Shown piece after piece: positions 22,843-29,562 of a stretch of DNA of 29,562 nt. The notes under the pieces were generated by a model. The model had not been told where the DNA came from. It saw only the letters and a list, made by a program, of their open reading frames with translations, and searched no databases. The translations under genes and the position numbers were made by a program. The stretch comes from CAYJDG01 sp964368875 (GTDB lineage Bacteria; Pseudomonadota; Alphaproteobacteria; Micavibrionales; Micavibrionaceae), in contig CAYJDG010000025.1 of the NCBI GenBank assembly GCA_964368875.1, positions 1 through 29,562 of the forward strand, read 5' to 3'. Position 1 is the first letter of the stretch; each line of letters starts with the position of its first letter.

Positions 22843-23343
22843 TTAAAACATATGCCGCGTGAAGCGGATATTGTTCGACGCTTCATAATCCGGGTCCGCA
22901 TACTCGATCATGGGGCCGCCCGTAAATCCGGCTTTCTGTAGCAGGCGGATCGAGGCCAGATTGGTTTCATGCGCCTGCGCATACGTTACCAGATATTTGC
23001 TGTTTGCTTCCAGATGTGCACGCGCGGCGAGATAAGCTTCCGCGGCTAAGCCGTTGCGGCTAGCTGATGGCAACACGAAATAAGACAGCCGTAAATTGTC
23101 ATGCTGGTCCGGCCAGAAATCGAGCGTACCCAGAATTTTACTTTGGTCGGCGGAAAAAATTCCAAGCGTCAGGCCAATGTCGTTGGGTTCGCCACTGGTA
23201 AAATACGCATACGCCTGATTATCGGCAGCGCAAAACGTCGCCAGCATCTGCGCATCGATCCCGGTCAGGCGGCGCACGACGAGGCGCGGCGTCATGACTG
23301 CCCGTTCGAAAACTTGCCGCAATGTTTCTTGAAGCGTCTCCAT
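22843..23343 (-). CDS. GNAT-family N-acetyltransferase (RimJ/RimL-like)
   Basis: A 166-residue acetyltransferase. The fold is recognisable from PRLVVRRLTGID, LGTLDFWPDQHDNLRLSYFVLPS (read in parts), the motif A-like region GLAAEAYLAARAHLE, and ASIRLLQKAGFTGG near the C-terminus. This RimJ/RimL layout acetylates protein N-termini or small amines. The start is uncertain: ATG 23343, ATG 23358 and a TTG at 23373 are in frame and none has a clear ribosome-binding site. Divergent from dapF. Confidence 0.8.
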   Translation of the reverse strand: METLQETLRQVFERAVMTPRLVVRRLTGIDAQMLATFCAADNQAYAYFTSGEPNDIGLTLGIFSADQSKILGTLDFWPDQHDNLRLSYFVLPSASRNGLAAEAYLAARAHLEANSKYLVTYAQAHETNLASIRLLQKAGFTGGPMIEYADPDYEASNNIRFTRHMF

Positions 23344-23458
23344 AGGGCTCGTTAACATAACATTTGAAAGCAAGTCAAATTCACTGTAAGCGTTGAAAGG
23401 CTTGTACTATAGAAGAAACGTTTCATTTAAAGAGCATTGCGACCAAGAGTTTCCTGAC

Positions 23459-24259
23459 ATGACCACCTTTCTGAAGATGCATGGCCTCGGCAACGATTTC
23501 GTTATTCTGGATGCCCGTACGGGCGATCTGGCGATGACGGCTGACCGGGCGCGCCAGATTGCCGACCGTCATTTCGGCGTCGGCTGCGACCAGTTGATCG
23601 TGATCGAGCCATCAGCAAAGGCGACCGCCTTTATGCGCATCTACAATCCCGACGGCTCCGAAGCCGGGGCGTGCGGCAATGCCACGCGCTGCGTTGCCAG
23701 TCTGCTGGATGGGGATGCGCCGGTGATTGAAACCATCAGCGGACTGCTGCCCTGCGTGAAAAACGCCGACGGCACCGTGACGGTCGATATGGGTGAACCT
23801 AAACTCGACTGGGAACAGATCCCGCTTTCCAACATGACCGATACCCTGCGGGTTCAGGTGGGGGTGGGGGCCGTCAAGGAACCGACCTGCGTCAACATGG
23901 GCAATCCTCATGCTGTGTTCTTCGTGCCCGATGCCGCCGCTGTGCCACTCACGCAGATCGGGCCATCGCTTGAAACTGCTTCGGTCTTCCCTGAGCGTGC
24001 CAATATCGAAGTCGTGCAGGTCTTGGACCGTGCGCATGTCCGCGCCCGTGTGTGGGAACGCGGGGCCGGGATTACGCTCGCCTGTGGCTCAGGCGCATGC
24101 GCTGTTGCCGTTGCCGGTGTCCGCCGCGGCCTGACCGACCGTAGCGTAACCGTAACCATGGATGGCGGCGATCTGAAGCTCGAATGGCGCGAAGCCGACA
24201 ACCACGTCTATATGACCGGGCCTGTCGCGACCTCGTTTGAGGGCGTTCTGAAGTCCTAG
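23459..24259 (+). CDS. dapF: Diaminopimelate epimerase
   Basis: Converts LL- to meso-diaminopimelate for lysine and peptidoglycan synthesis without a cofactor. The 266-residue protein starting at ATG 23459 (MTTFLKMHGLGNDFV) has both catalytic cysteines: Cys72 in GACGNATRCV and Cys209 in LACGSGACAVAV. Other conserved parts are DQLIVIE, RIYNPDGSEAG and VNMGNPHAVFFV. An earlier in-frame start at 23393 adds 22 residues that do not fit the family. Only a weak AAGAG precedes the ATG. Confidence 0.97.
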   Translation: MTTFLKMHGLGNDFVILDARTGDLAMTADRARQIADRHFGVGCDQLIVIEPSAKATAFMRIYNPDGSEAGACGNATRCVASLLDGDAPVIETISGLLPCVKNADGTVTVDMGEPKLDWEQIPLSNMTDTLRVQVGVGAVKEPTCVNMGNPHAVFFVPDAAAVPLTQIGPSLETASVFPERANIEVVQVLDRAHVRARVWERGAGITLACGSGACAVAVAGVRRGLTDRSVTVTMDGGDLKLEWREADNHVYMTGPVATSFEGVLKS

Positions 24260-24321
24260 CATCCGATTTGCGGGAATGGCATACTTGCCAGCGCCGAATG
24301 GGCTAACAGAGGGGACCTAAC

Positions 24322-24939
24322 GTGATCACCGTTTACCAGCTTAAAACCTCGTTCCAGAATTTGCTGCGCCCGATCTGCGCCAACCTCGCCGCCAGAGGCG
24401 TCACCGCCAATCAGGTCACGATAGCCGCACTTGCCGCCAGTGTCTTTTACGGCCTGTTGCTGACCACAGGCTGGGGCTTCTTCTGGCTTCTCCTGCCGTT
24501 GTTTCTGTTGGTCCGCATGGCGTTGAACGCCATCGACGGCATGCTGGCCCGTGAACACAACATGAAGACACGTCTTGGTATGGCGCTCAATGAACTGGGC
24601 GACGTCGTCGCCGATACGGCCCTGTTCCTGCCGTTCATGATCTGGACACCGTCCGGCGGACAGGATTTCTATGTGATCCTGTTTGCAATTCTTGCCATCC
24701 TCACCGAATTCTGCGGCTTGCTTGGCTTTATGATGAGCGGCGTGCGCCGCTACAACGGCCCGATGGGCAAAAGCGACCGCGCGGTTGCGACTGGCATACT
24801 CGGGTTCCTGATCGGTGTCGGTGTGCCGCTCGGCCTCTGGCTCGGGCTTGCGTTCACCGTTCTCTCGGCGCTCTGCGTCTGGACCTGTTACAACCGGATC
24901 AAATCTTCACTGAACGAGACCGCCGATGCTGCCAACTAA
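24322..24939 (+). CDS. CDP-alcohol phosphatidyltransferase with Asn-substituted motif
   Basis: A 205-residue polytopic membrane enzyme that would transfer a phosphatidyl group from CDP-diacylglycerol to an alcohol. The family motif (DxxDGxxAR, 8 residues, GxxxDxxxD) is present with exact spacing, but the first and third Asp are Asn: N69-A-I-D72-G, A76-R77, G86, N90 and D94. As I recall, E. coli YnbA-type proteins show this variant and are also encoded with a CdsA homologue. The start is GTG 24322 with a strong AGAGGGG site. The next gene overlaps by 14 bases. Confidence 0.85.
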   Translation: MITVYQLKTSFQNLLRPICANLAARGVTANQVTIAALAASVFYGLLLTTGWGFFWLLLPLFLLVRMALNAIDGMLAREHNMKTRLGMALNELGDVVADTALFLPFMIWTPSGGQDFYVILFAILAILTEFCGLLGFMMSGVRRYNGPMGKSDRAVATGILGFLIGVGVPLGLWLGLAFTVLSALCVWTCYNRIKSSLNETADAAN

Positions 24940-25867
24940 TCCTGTCCATCTCGGGCTGATCGGCCTGTATATGGTGCTGGTTGTCGCCAGCCTCATCGTC
25001 ACCGTCCTGCGCCGCGCCAATCCGGAAAAAGATTACCGCGAACTTGCCGACCGCACCAAAAGCTGGTGGGTCATGATCACGATTTTTTCGGTGGCGACCC
25101 TGATTTCACCTCTGGCCTCGATCATCTTCTTCGGTCTCGTCAGTTTTCTCGCCTTCAAGGAATACGTATCGATCATCGAACTGCGCAAGGCCGACCGCCG
25201 CATTCTGTTCTGGGCCTACCTGACCATTCCGATCCAGTATTATTTCGTCGCTACGGGCTGGTACGGCATGTTCATCGTCTTCATTCCGGTCTGGGTCTAT
25301 TTCCTGCTGCCGCTCCGTTTCATCGTGCAGGGCGAAACGCAGGGATTTTTGCGCTCGGTCTCGACCATCACATGGGGTCTGATGATGACGGTCTTTTCAA
25401 TCTCGCATGTCGCGATGCTGATGAACCTCACCACGCCCGCCGGGGCTGCGTCTTCGCTTGCGGGCGGGGCAGGGCTGGTGCTGTTTCTTGCCGTACTCAA
25501 TCAGGGCAACGACGTTGCGCAATATGTATGGGGCAAGATGCTGGGCCGCCACAAGATCGTCCCGACCGTCAGCCCCAAGAAAACATGGGAAGGCTTCCTG
25601 GGTGGTGTCGTGACCAGCATGGCCGTCGCCGCTATCCTCGGCCCATTCCTGACACCGTTCAGCCTGCCGTTCTCGCTGATGATCGGCGCGGTGATCGCTG
25701 TCACCGGGTTTATCGGCGATGTAACTTTTTCCGCGCTCAAGCGCGACCTCAATCTGAAAGACACCGGATCGTTTATTCCCGGCCATGGCGGCATCCTCGA
25801 CCGCATCGACTCTCTCAGCCTCTGCGCGCCCGTGTTTTATCACATCGTCTATTACGCCTATTTTTAG
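24926..25867 (+). CDS. Phosphatidate cytidylyltransferase (CdsA family, YnbB-like)
   Basis: Makes CDP-diacylglycerol from phosphatidate and CTP. The 313-residue protein has about eight transmembrane helices and a complete CdsA signature near the C-terminus: SALKRDLNLKDTGSF followed by IPGHGGILDRIDSL, with the catalytic acidic and metal-binding residues intact. It overlaps the preceding CDP-alcohol transferase gene by 14 bases and is followed by the acyltransferase after three. A separate housekeeping cdsA probably exists elsewhere. This copy appears dedicated to the cluster. Confidence 0.9.
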   Translation: MLPTNPVHLGLIGLYMVLVVASLIVTVLRRANPEKDYRELADRTKSWWVMITIFSVATLISPLASIIFFGLVSFLAFKEYVSIIELRKADRRILFWAYLTIPIQYYFVATGWYGMFIVFIPVWVYFLLPLRFIVQGETQGFLRSVSTITWGLMMTVFSISHVAMLMNLTTPAGAASSLAGGAGLVLFLAVLNQGNDVAQYVWGKMLGRHKIVPTVSPKKTWEGFLGGVVTSMAVAAILGPFLTPFSLPFSLMIGAVIAVTGFIGDVTFSALKRDLNLKDTGSFIPGHGGILDRIDSLSLCAPVFYHIVYYAYF

Positions 25868-25870
25868 ATC

Positions 25871-26506
25871 ATGACCTATCTGCGCCTCGCCTTCTTTGTC
25901 TGTCTCGTGCGGCCTTTGCTGGTGCTGATCCTTGGGCTGAACATCCGTCATCTCGAACGCCTGCGCGCCGTGGCTGGCGGACACCTCGTCGCGGCCAACC
26001 ACAACTCCCATCTCGATGCGCTGGTCTTGCTCAGCCTGTTCCAGCTCAAAGACCTGCCAAGGGTCAAGATCGTCGCTGCCAAGGATTACTTCTGCAAGAC
26101 GCCGCTCCGCACTTGGCTCTCGCTCAATCTGATCGGCATTATTCCCATCGACCGGCAGGGCGGCACCGCCGATCCGCTGGCCCCTGTTGCCGAAGCCTTG
26201 GGGCAGGGGCTCACCGTCATTATGTTCCCCGAAGGCTCACGCGGCGAGGCTGAGGTGCGCCAGCCATTCCGCTTCGGCATCGCCAAGCTGCTCGAACAGT
26301 TTCCTGCCGTCAAAATCACCCCTATCTACCTCCACGGCCTCGGCAAAGCCCTGCCGCGCGGGGAGAGCCTACTGGTGCCGTTCAACTGTAACGGCAGCGT
26401 GGGCGAGGACATTGCGTGGGACGGTGACCGCGCCAGTCTGATCGCCCGGCTCGAAGCCGTCTTTGATGCCCTCGCCGCCGAGGTCGCCCCGCGGGATCTC
26501 TCCTGA
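25871..26506 (+). CDS. PlsC-type acyltransferase
   Basis: A 211-residue membrane-associated acyltransferase of the LPLAT family. Block I is NHNSHLDAL (catalytic His and Asp, NHx4D) near residue 40, and block III is FPEGSRG near residue 120. The N-terminus is a hydrophobic helix (LAFFVCLVRPLLVLILGL). It would add an acyl chain to a lysophospholipid or a related acceptor. It overlaps the downstream gene by one base (TGATG), so the four genes are coupled. Confidence 0.88.
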   Translation: MTYLRLAFFVCLVRPLLVLILGLNIRHLERLRAVAGGHLVAANHNSHLDALVLLSLFQLKDLPRVKIVAAKDYFCKTPLRTWLSLNLIGIIPIDRQGGTADPLAPVAEALGQGLTVIMFPEGSRGEAEVRQPFRFGIAKLLEQFPAVKITPIYLHGLGKALPRGESLLVPFNCNGSVGEDIAWDGDRASLIARLEAVFDALAAEVAPRDLS

Positions 26507-27057
26507 TGCGCCGCTGGTGGCCTGAAGTTCTCTCCGCACTGTGGGGCTTTGCCGAGGCGACGTTTTTCTTCCTCGTGCCCGATATCTGGCTCAGCCGGAT
26601 GGCCCTGCATGACCCGAAACGCGCCTTGCGCAACTGCCTTGTCGCGACTGTCGGGGCCTTGCTCGGCGGGTTAGGGGTCTATCTGGCGGCTGAGGCCGAT
26701 TTCGGGGCAGTGCGCCGCCTGCTCGAGGCTATTCCCGCCATCTCGCCGGGCATGATTGACCGCGCCGGGGCGGCTCTCGGCGCTGCGCCTCTGTCTGCGT
26801 TGCTGGAAGGCATGGCGGGCGGCACTCCGTACAAGATATACGCCGCGTGGGCGGGCGACTCCGGGCTCAATCTGGCTCTCTTCATGGCTTACAGCGCGCT
26901 CGCGCGACTCCTGCGCTTCGCTCTCGTGACGTCTTTCGGCGTGATCGGGGCCTGGATCTTCCACCGCTGGCTCAGCCTACGGGCGATGCAGATGATCCAT
27001 CTGGCACTCTGGATTGCCTTTTATATTGGGTATTTCTATGTTTTTGGGGTGAATTGA
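26506..27057 (+). CDS. Polytopic membrane protein, possibly DedA/YqaA-like
   Basis: A 183-residue protein with about four hydrophobic helices (LSALWGFAEATFFFLVPDIWL; LVATVGALLGGLGVYLAA; LALFMAYSALARLLRFALV; HLALWIAFYIGYFYVFG, read in parts). The N-terminal 'GFAEATFFFLVPD' and the internal MAGGTPYKIYAAWAG recall small DedA-superfamily (VTT) proteins, which are implicated in lipid scrambling, but I am not sure. It is the last gene of the lipid operon, which would suit a lipid-translocation role. Confidence 0.6.
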   Translation: MRRWWPEVLSALWGFAEATFFFLVPDIWLSRMALHDPKRALRNCLVATVGALLGGLGVYLAAEADFGAVRRLLEAIPAISPGMIDRAGAALGAAPLSALLEGMAGGTPYKIYAAWAGDSGLNLALFMAYSALARLLRFALVTSFGVIGAWIFHRWLSLRAMQMIHLALWIAFYIGYFYVFGVN

Positions 27058-27122
27058 AAACACCCTGCCGGGGCTGTAACGCGCCGTCATAAATTATTTT
27101 GTGCAGGGGCGTGATTTTTTTA

Positions 27123-27149
27123 TTGAATTTGTGAGTTCTGATATATAAT
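27123..27149 (+). promoter_or_regulatory. Promoter of the ornithine decarboxylase gene
   Basis: A perfect -10 TATAAT (27144-27149) with TTGAAT (27123-27128) 15 bases upstream. Transcription would start near 27156, giving a leader of about 120 nt. Confidence 0.6.
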
Positions 27150-27155
27150 CAATCC

Positions 27156-27276
27156 TGACGCACATGCCGATGGCCGTCTCTACAGCAGTAGAGGAGAGGT
27201 TATGCAATGACGAATACTTTTGGACAAACTTGTATGAGGCCACTCGGTACGGCCTCTTAACTGAAGGATTTATTGC
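27156..27276 (+). ncRNA. Structured leader RNA of ornithine decarboxylase (speF-motif candidate)
   Basis: The leader contains a hairpin CTCTAC (27178-27183)/GTAGAG (27188-27193), a second hairpin GAGGCC (27236-27241)/GGCCTC (27251-27256), and a competing pair GGCCG (27172-27176)/CGGCC (27250-27254). ATGCAAT (27202-27208) is complementary to ATTGCAT (27272-27278), which includes two bases of the decarboxylase start codon. A short ORF with an ideal ribosome-binding site runs through the middle. Alphaproteobacterial ornithine decarboxylases are known to carry the speF RNA motif (Rfam RF00518); context fits, but I cannot check the consensus here. Confidence 0.55.
27207..27260 (+). CDS. Upstream ORF (17 aa) in the decarboxylase leader
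   Basis: MTNTFGQTCMRPLGTAS, preceded by GAGGAGAGG ending seven bases before the ATG, a better ribosome-binding site than that of the main gene. Its last codons lie in the GAGGCC/GGCCTC hairpin and its start overlaps the ATGCAAT element that can pair with the main start codon. Translation could therefore switch the fold. Coding status is unproven. Confidence 0.4.
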   Translation: MTNTFGQTCMRPLGTAS

Positions 27277-28515
27277 ATGACCACTAACATCGCCCGGGGG
27301 CGTAATGTCCCCGCACTGGTTGCCACATCACCTGATTCCCAGCTTTACCGCAACACCTCGGGCGCACTCGTGTTCCAGGGCAATGCCGATCAGCTCGTCA
27401 ACGAGATGAAACCGGCTGATCCTGTGCACATCATGCGCATGGAACGCTTTGAAAGCGCTGCTCGTGAATTCGTGGCTGGCTTTCCCGGCACCCCGATGTA
27501 CGCAGTCAAGTGTAACCCGGACAAATCCGTCATTCAGGCCCTCTACCGCAACGGCGTCAAAAACTTTGACGTGGCCTCGATTGGCGAAGTTCGCCTCGTG
27601 AAGAAACTGGCTCCTAAAGCCCAGCTTTACTTCATGCACCCGATTAAAGCGCGCGAAGCGATCTTCGAAGCGTACTTCACCCATGGCGTGCGCAAATTTG
27701 TGCTCGATACCAAGGCTGAACTCTTCAAGATCATTCAGGAAACCCGCATGGCGACCGATGTCGAACTCTTCGTTCGCGTCATGGTCTCGAACAACCACGC
27801 GGCTGTGGCTCTCTCCGGTAAATTCGGCGCGATTGCCGAAGATGCGGTTGAGCTGCTGCAAGCCTGCCGCCCGGTCTGCACCAAGCTCGGCGTATCCTTC
27901 CACGTCGGTTCCCAGTGCATGAACCCGGTCGCCTACAGCGATGCGATTGCCCAAGTGGCCTCGATTGTCGAAGAGAGCGGCGTCAAGATCGACGTCCTCG
28001 ATGTCGGCGGCGGCTTCCCGGTTCAATATGCTGACCTGACACCTCCACCGCTTGCCGATTACTTCACGGCTGTCCGTGAAGCCGTCGAAGAGCATGGTTT
28101 CAGCGATCTCGAAATCCTGGCTGAACCTGGCCGTGCGCTGGTTGGTCGTGGCATGTCCCTGATCGCCCGTGTCGAGCAGCGTAAAGACCACAAAGACGGC
28201 ACCCACACGCTGCACTTGAACGACGGCACCTATGGCGGTCTGTTCGAAGGCGGCAAATGGGGCGGCATCAACTACCCTGTGCGCATGATCCGCCCGGGCG
28301 ACGAAGAAGCCCAGCAAGAGCTGATCCCGTTCCGCTTCGCAGGTCCAACCTGTGACTCGGTCGATATGCTCTACGGTCCGTTCATGCTGCCGGCCGATAT
28401 CAACGAAGGCGACTGGATTGAAATCGAGCAGCACGGCGGCTACGGCATCTGCACCCGGACGACCTTCAACGGCTTCACGGAGTTCAAAAAGGTCTACCTG
28501 AAAGAGCCGCAGTAA
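27277..28515 (+). CDS. Ornithine (or lysine/ornithine) decarboxylase, type III fold
   Basis: PLP enzyme of the alanine-racemase-like fold that makes putrescine (or cadaverine) from ornithine (or lysine). The 412-residue protein has the Schiff-base lysine Lys78 in MYAVKCNPD, the HVGSQ site (209-213), the PLP-phosphate loop GGGFP (244-248), EPGRALV (283-289), and the substrate-site Cys359 in GPTCDSVD. The layout is that of the short bacterial/eukaryotic-like ODC group common in alphaproteobacteria. GAAGGA lies eight bases before the ATG. A long structured leader with an upstream ORF precedes it and a strong terminator follows. Ornithine versus lysine preference cannot be decided from sequence by eye. 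Confidence 0.94.
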   Translation: MTTNIARGRNVPALVATSPDSQLYRNTSGALVFQGNADQLVNEMKPADPVHIMRMERFESAAREFVAGFPGTPMYAVKCNPDKSVIQALYRNGVKNFDVASIGEVRLVKKLAPKAQLYFMHPIKAREAIFEAYFTHGVRKFVLDTKAELFKIIQETRMATDVELFVRVMVSNNHAAVALSGKFGAIAEDAVELLQACRPVCTKLGVSFHVGSQCMNPVAYSDAIAQVASIVEESGVKIDVLDVGGGFPVQYADLTPPPLADYFTAVREAVEEHGFSDLEILAEPGRALVGRGMSLIARVEQRKDHKDGTHTLHLNDGTYGGLFEGGKWGGINYPVRMIRPGDEEAQQELIPFRFAGPTCDSVDMLYGPFMLPADINEGDWIEIEQHGGYGICTRTTFNGFTEFKKVYLKEPQ

Positions 28516-28534
28516 GCTGGCCCCTAAAGAATTC

Positions 28535-28565
28535 AAAAACCCCGCTCACAAGGCGGGGTTTTTTG
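28535..28565 (+). terminator. Terminator of the decarboxylase gene
   Basis: CCCCGC (28540-28545) and GCGGGG (28553-28558) with a 7-base loop and T7 tract. It is nearly identical in stem and flanks to the terminator at 28779. Confidence 0.9.
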
Positions 28566-28627
28566 TTGTCCGGGAACCTATCGCCCGGTGCGTCGTTTGT
28601 AAGGATAGGAATTTGAAGGAGAAATTT

Positions 28628-28762
28628 ATGAAACGACTTATTACTTTGGGATTTGCATTTTTAAGCCTGACGCTGGTTTCGGCCTGTGTGTATGAACATC
28701 CCGGCCACCCCCATGATGGAAATTTCTGTCCTCCGGGCCAGGCCAAAAAGGGCAATTGCTAA
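28628..28762 (+). CDS. Small lipoprotein (44 aa)
   Basis: MKRLITLGFAFLSLTLVSAC has a basic n-region, a hydrophobic core and a perfect lipobox LVSAC with Cys20 as the lipidated residue. The mature part is only 25 residues, His-rich at first (YEHPGHPHDG) and ending CPPGQAKKGNC, a Cys-bounded motif seen, as I recall, in other small proteobacterial envelope proteins. AAGGAG (28616-28621) precedes the ATG. The gene is a self-contained unit between two similar terminators. Function unknown. The His and Cys content would allow metal binding. Confidence 0.75.
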   Translation: MKRLITLGFAFLSLTLVSACVYEHPGHPHDGNFCPPGQAKKGNC

Positions 28763-28778
28763 ACCTTTTCAGAAATTC

Positions 28779-28809
28779 AAAAACCCCGCTTTCAAGGCGG
28801 GGTTTTTTT
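28779..28809 (+). terminator. Terminator of the small lipoprotein gene
   Basis: CCCCGC (28784-28789) and GCGGGG (28797-28802) with a 7-base loop and T7 tract. It shares almost the whole flank and stem with the terminator at 28535. Confidence 0.9.
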
Positions 28810-28870
28810 AATTTTGAAGCACATTTATAAGCACTAGATAACGGTAGTATGAGGGTCATGCAAATATTAA

Positions 28871-28899
28871 TTGACATAATTATATTACTTATGTAATTT
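28871..28899 (+). promoter_or_regulatory. Promoter of the 28949 gene with a dyad in the spacer
   Basis: TTGACA (28871-28876), 17-base AT-rich spacer, TAATTT (28894-28899). ACATAA (28875-28880) and TTATGT (28890-28895) form an inverted repeat across the spacer, a possible operator. Confidence 0.55.
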
Positions 28900-28948
28900 C
28901 TTTGCACATTTGATAATGGTGGCTAAGTGAGCCAAAGGGGAATGAACC

Positions 28949-29401
28949 ATGAAGAATTTATCGAATATTTTAATAGCGGCCATTTTTTCAGGTGCGGCCA
29001 CGACCGCTTTTGCGAATGACCGCGTAAATTGTTTGAGCAATCTGGCGAAGTCGTGGGACCCGGCGGCACGTCTCTACACGGACAGGAAAGACCTAGGCAA
29101 AGTTGGCTTCGTTATAAATATGCAGCAACAATATACGGTCGGCAGCGGCGAGACAAAAATATCACCAAGTTTTCCTAAAGAAGCCATCATGGTAGCCGAC
29201 ACCAAAAAGCAAACTTTGGCTTTTTATACTTTGTTCGCAACCGATCCTGATTTGGGTAAAGCTAAAGAGGAATTGGTTAAATCAGATGGCTTTACCACCG
29301 TCACATTTCCTCCTTCCTTTGTTATCAATACCGCGCATTCTGAAACAGCCGCAGCGCATAAGAAATTTATGGACGATGTGCGGTCGTGTCAGTTGCGATA
29401 G
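28949..29401 (+). CDS. Exported protein, unknown
   Basis: A 150-residue protein with a signal peptide (NILIAAIFSGAATTAFA, cut before NDR). The mature part has Cys residues near both ends (VNCLSN and SCQLR) that could form a disulfide. I do not recognise the family. AGGGGA precedes the ATG, and a strong TTGACA promoter lies about 50 bases upstream. The gene stands alone. Confidence 0.65.
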   Translation: MKNLSNILIAAIFSGAATTAFANDRVNCLSNLAKSWDPAARLYTDRKDLGKVGFVINMQQQYTVGSGETKISPSFPKEAIMVADTKKQTLAFYTLFATDPDLGKAKEELVKSDGFTTVTFPPSFVINTAHSETAAAHKKFMDDVRSCQLR

Positions 29402-29419
29402 ATTTTCTGATAGGTTTAT

Positions 29420-29448
29420 AAAAAGGGATCGCCTAAGCGGTCCCTTTG
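29420..29448 (-). terminator. Terminator of the minus-strand gene at the window end
   Basis: AAAGGGA (29422-29428) pairs with TCCCTTT (29441-29447), with an inner CGC/GCG pair around a CTAA loop. A T-run follows on the minus strand, so it mainly serves the leftward transcript. It may also help end the convergent gene. Confidence 0.65.
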
Positions 29449-29473
29449 ATCGTTTCAATCCGGCAGATATCTT

Positions 29474-29562
29474 TTATTTTAATGCTGGCATTTTCTTCGC
29501 GACATAGATGAACCGTGCGTGTGCATCCGATCCGCTCCCCGGCCAGAAAACCGGGTGACCGT
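29474..29562 (-). CDS. C-terminal end of an unidentified minus-strand gene (partial)
   Basis: The minus-strand frame that begins GHPVFWPGSGSDAH at the window edge and ends YVAKKMPALK with TAA at 29474-29476 gives 28 codons. It is preferred over a second open frame because its stop lies just before the terminator at 29420-29448, whereas the other frame runs into the hairpin. Too short to identify. Confidence 0.45.
   Translation of the reverse strand, partial: GHPVFWPGSGSDAHARFIYVAKKMPALK

Noticed and set aside
25066..26253. 395-codon plus-strand ORF across the CdsA-like and acyltransferase genes
   Set aside because: It is an out-of-frame reading of two well-recognised genes, rich in Arg/Pro/His, as expected from a shifted frame in high-GC DNA.
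27328..28536. 402-codon minus-strand ORF opposite the ornithine decarboxylase
   Set aside because: It is a shadow of a strongly biased, GC-rich gene. The plus strand encodes a complete recognisable enzyme, and the antisense translation shows no family features.

Overview
This window is most likely from the chromosome of an alphaproteobacterium. The evidence is the gene neighbourhood (ffh, rpsP, rimM, trmD and rplS next to leuC-leuD-leuB), the type III-fold ornithine decarboxylase with a structured leader, and moderately high GC. The MSHA-type secretin and pilin, together with many small lineage-specific exported proteins, would fit a Micavibrio-like or Rhodospirillales-adjacent lineage. That placement is an inference. 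I see no tRNA, rRNA, CRISPR array, transposase, integrase or phage gene, and no gene-free stretch longer than about 220 bases.

Layout. Bases 1-5158 (+) form a type IV pilus-associated block: the end of an MshL-like secretin, an ABC-2-type permease, an anchored TPR-like protein, a membrane-embedded AraC-type regulator and a large prepilin. Bases 5222-10120 (-) form a tightly packed operon leuC-leuD-leuB-ppa-nfeD-slipin with its own promoter, combining leucine synthesis, pyrophosphate removal and a membrane microdomain pair. Bases 10227-11502 (+) hold four small unknown genes. Bases 11570-18873 hold the translation/SRP genes rplS, trmD, rimM, rpsP and ffh on the minus strand, interrupted by plus-strand genes: an unknown gene plus an esterase between rplS and trmD, and a pair of diverged tandem paralogues with matching promoters between rimM and rpsP. 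A bidirectional terminator downstream of rpsP, and a separate promoter directly in front of rimM (probably giving a leaderless mRNA), suggest that the usual rpsP-rimM-trmD operon is split here.

Bases 19014-23343 contain a family 2 glycosyltransferase, a SAM methyltransferase, a VOC protein in an operon with two tandem paralogous secreted proteins, a small unknown gene and a GNAT acetyltransferase. Bases 23459-27057 (+) contain dapF and then a four-gene membrane-lipid operon (CDP-alcohol phosphatidyltransferase, CDP-diglyceride synthase, PlsC-type acyltransferase, polytopic membrane protein). Bases 27120-29401 (+) contain the ornithine decarboxylase behind a roughly 120-nt leader with a short upstream ORF and mutually exclusive pairings, a 44-residue lipoprotein bracketed by two near-identical terminators, and an exported unknown protein. 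The window ends inside a minus-strand gene.

Most of the window is ordinary core genome. The parts most worth a second look are the ornithine decarboxylase leader, the paralogue pair inserted into the ribosomal-protein operon, the Ynb-like lipid cluster and the membrane-bound regulator beside the pilin.
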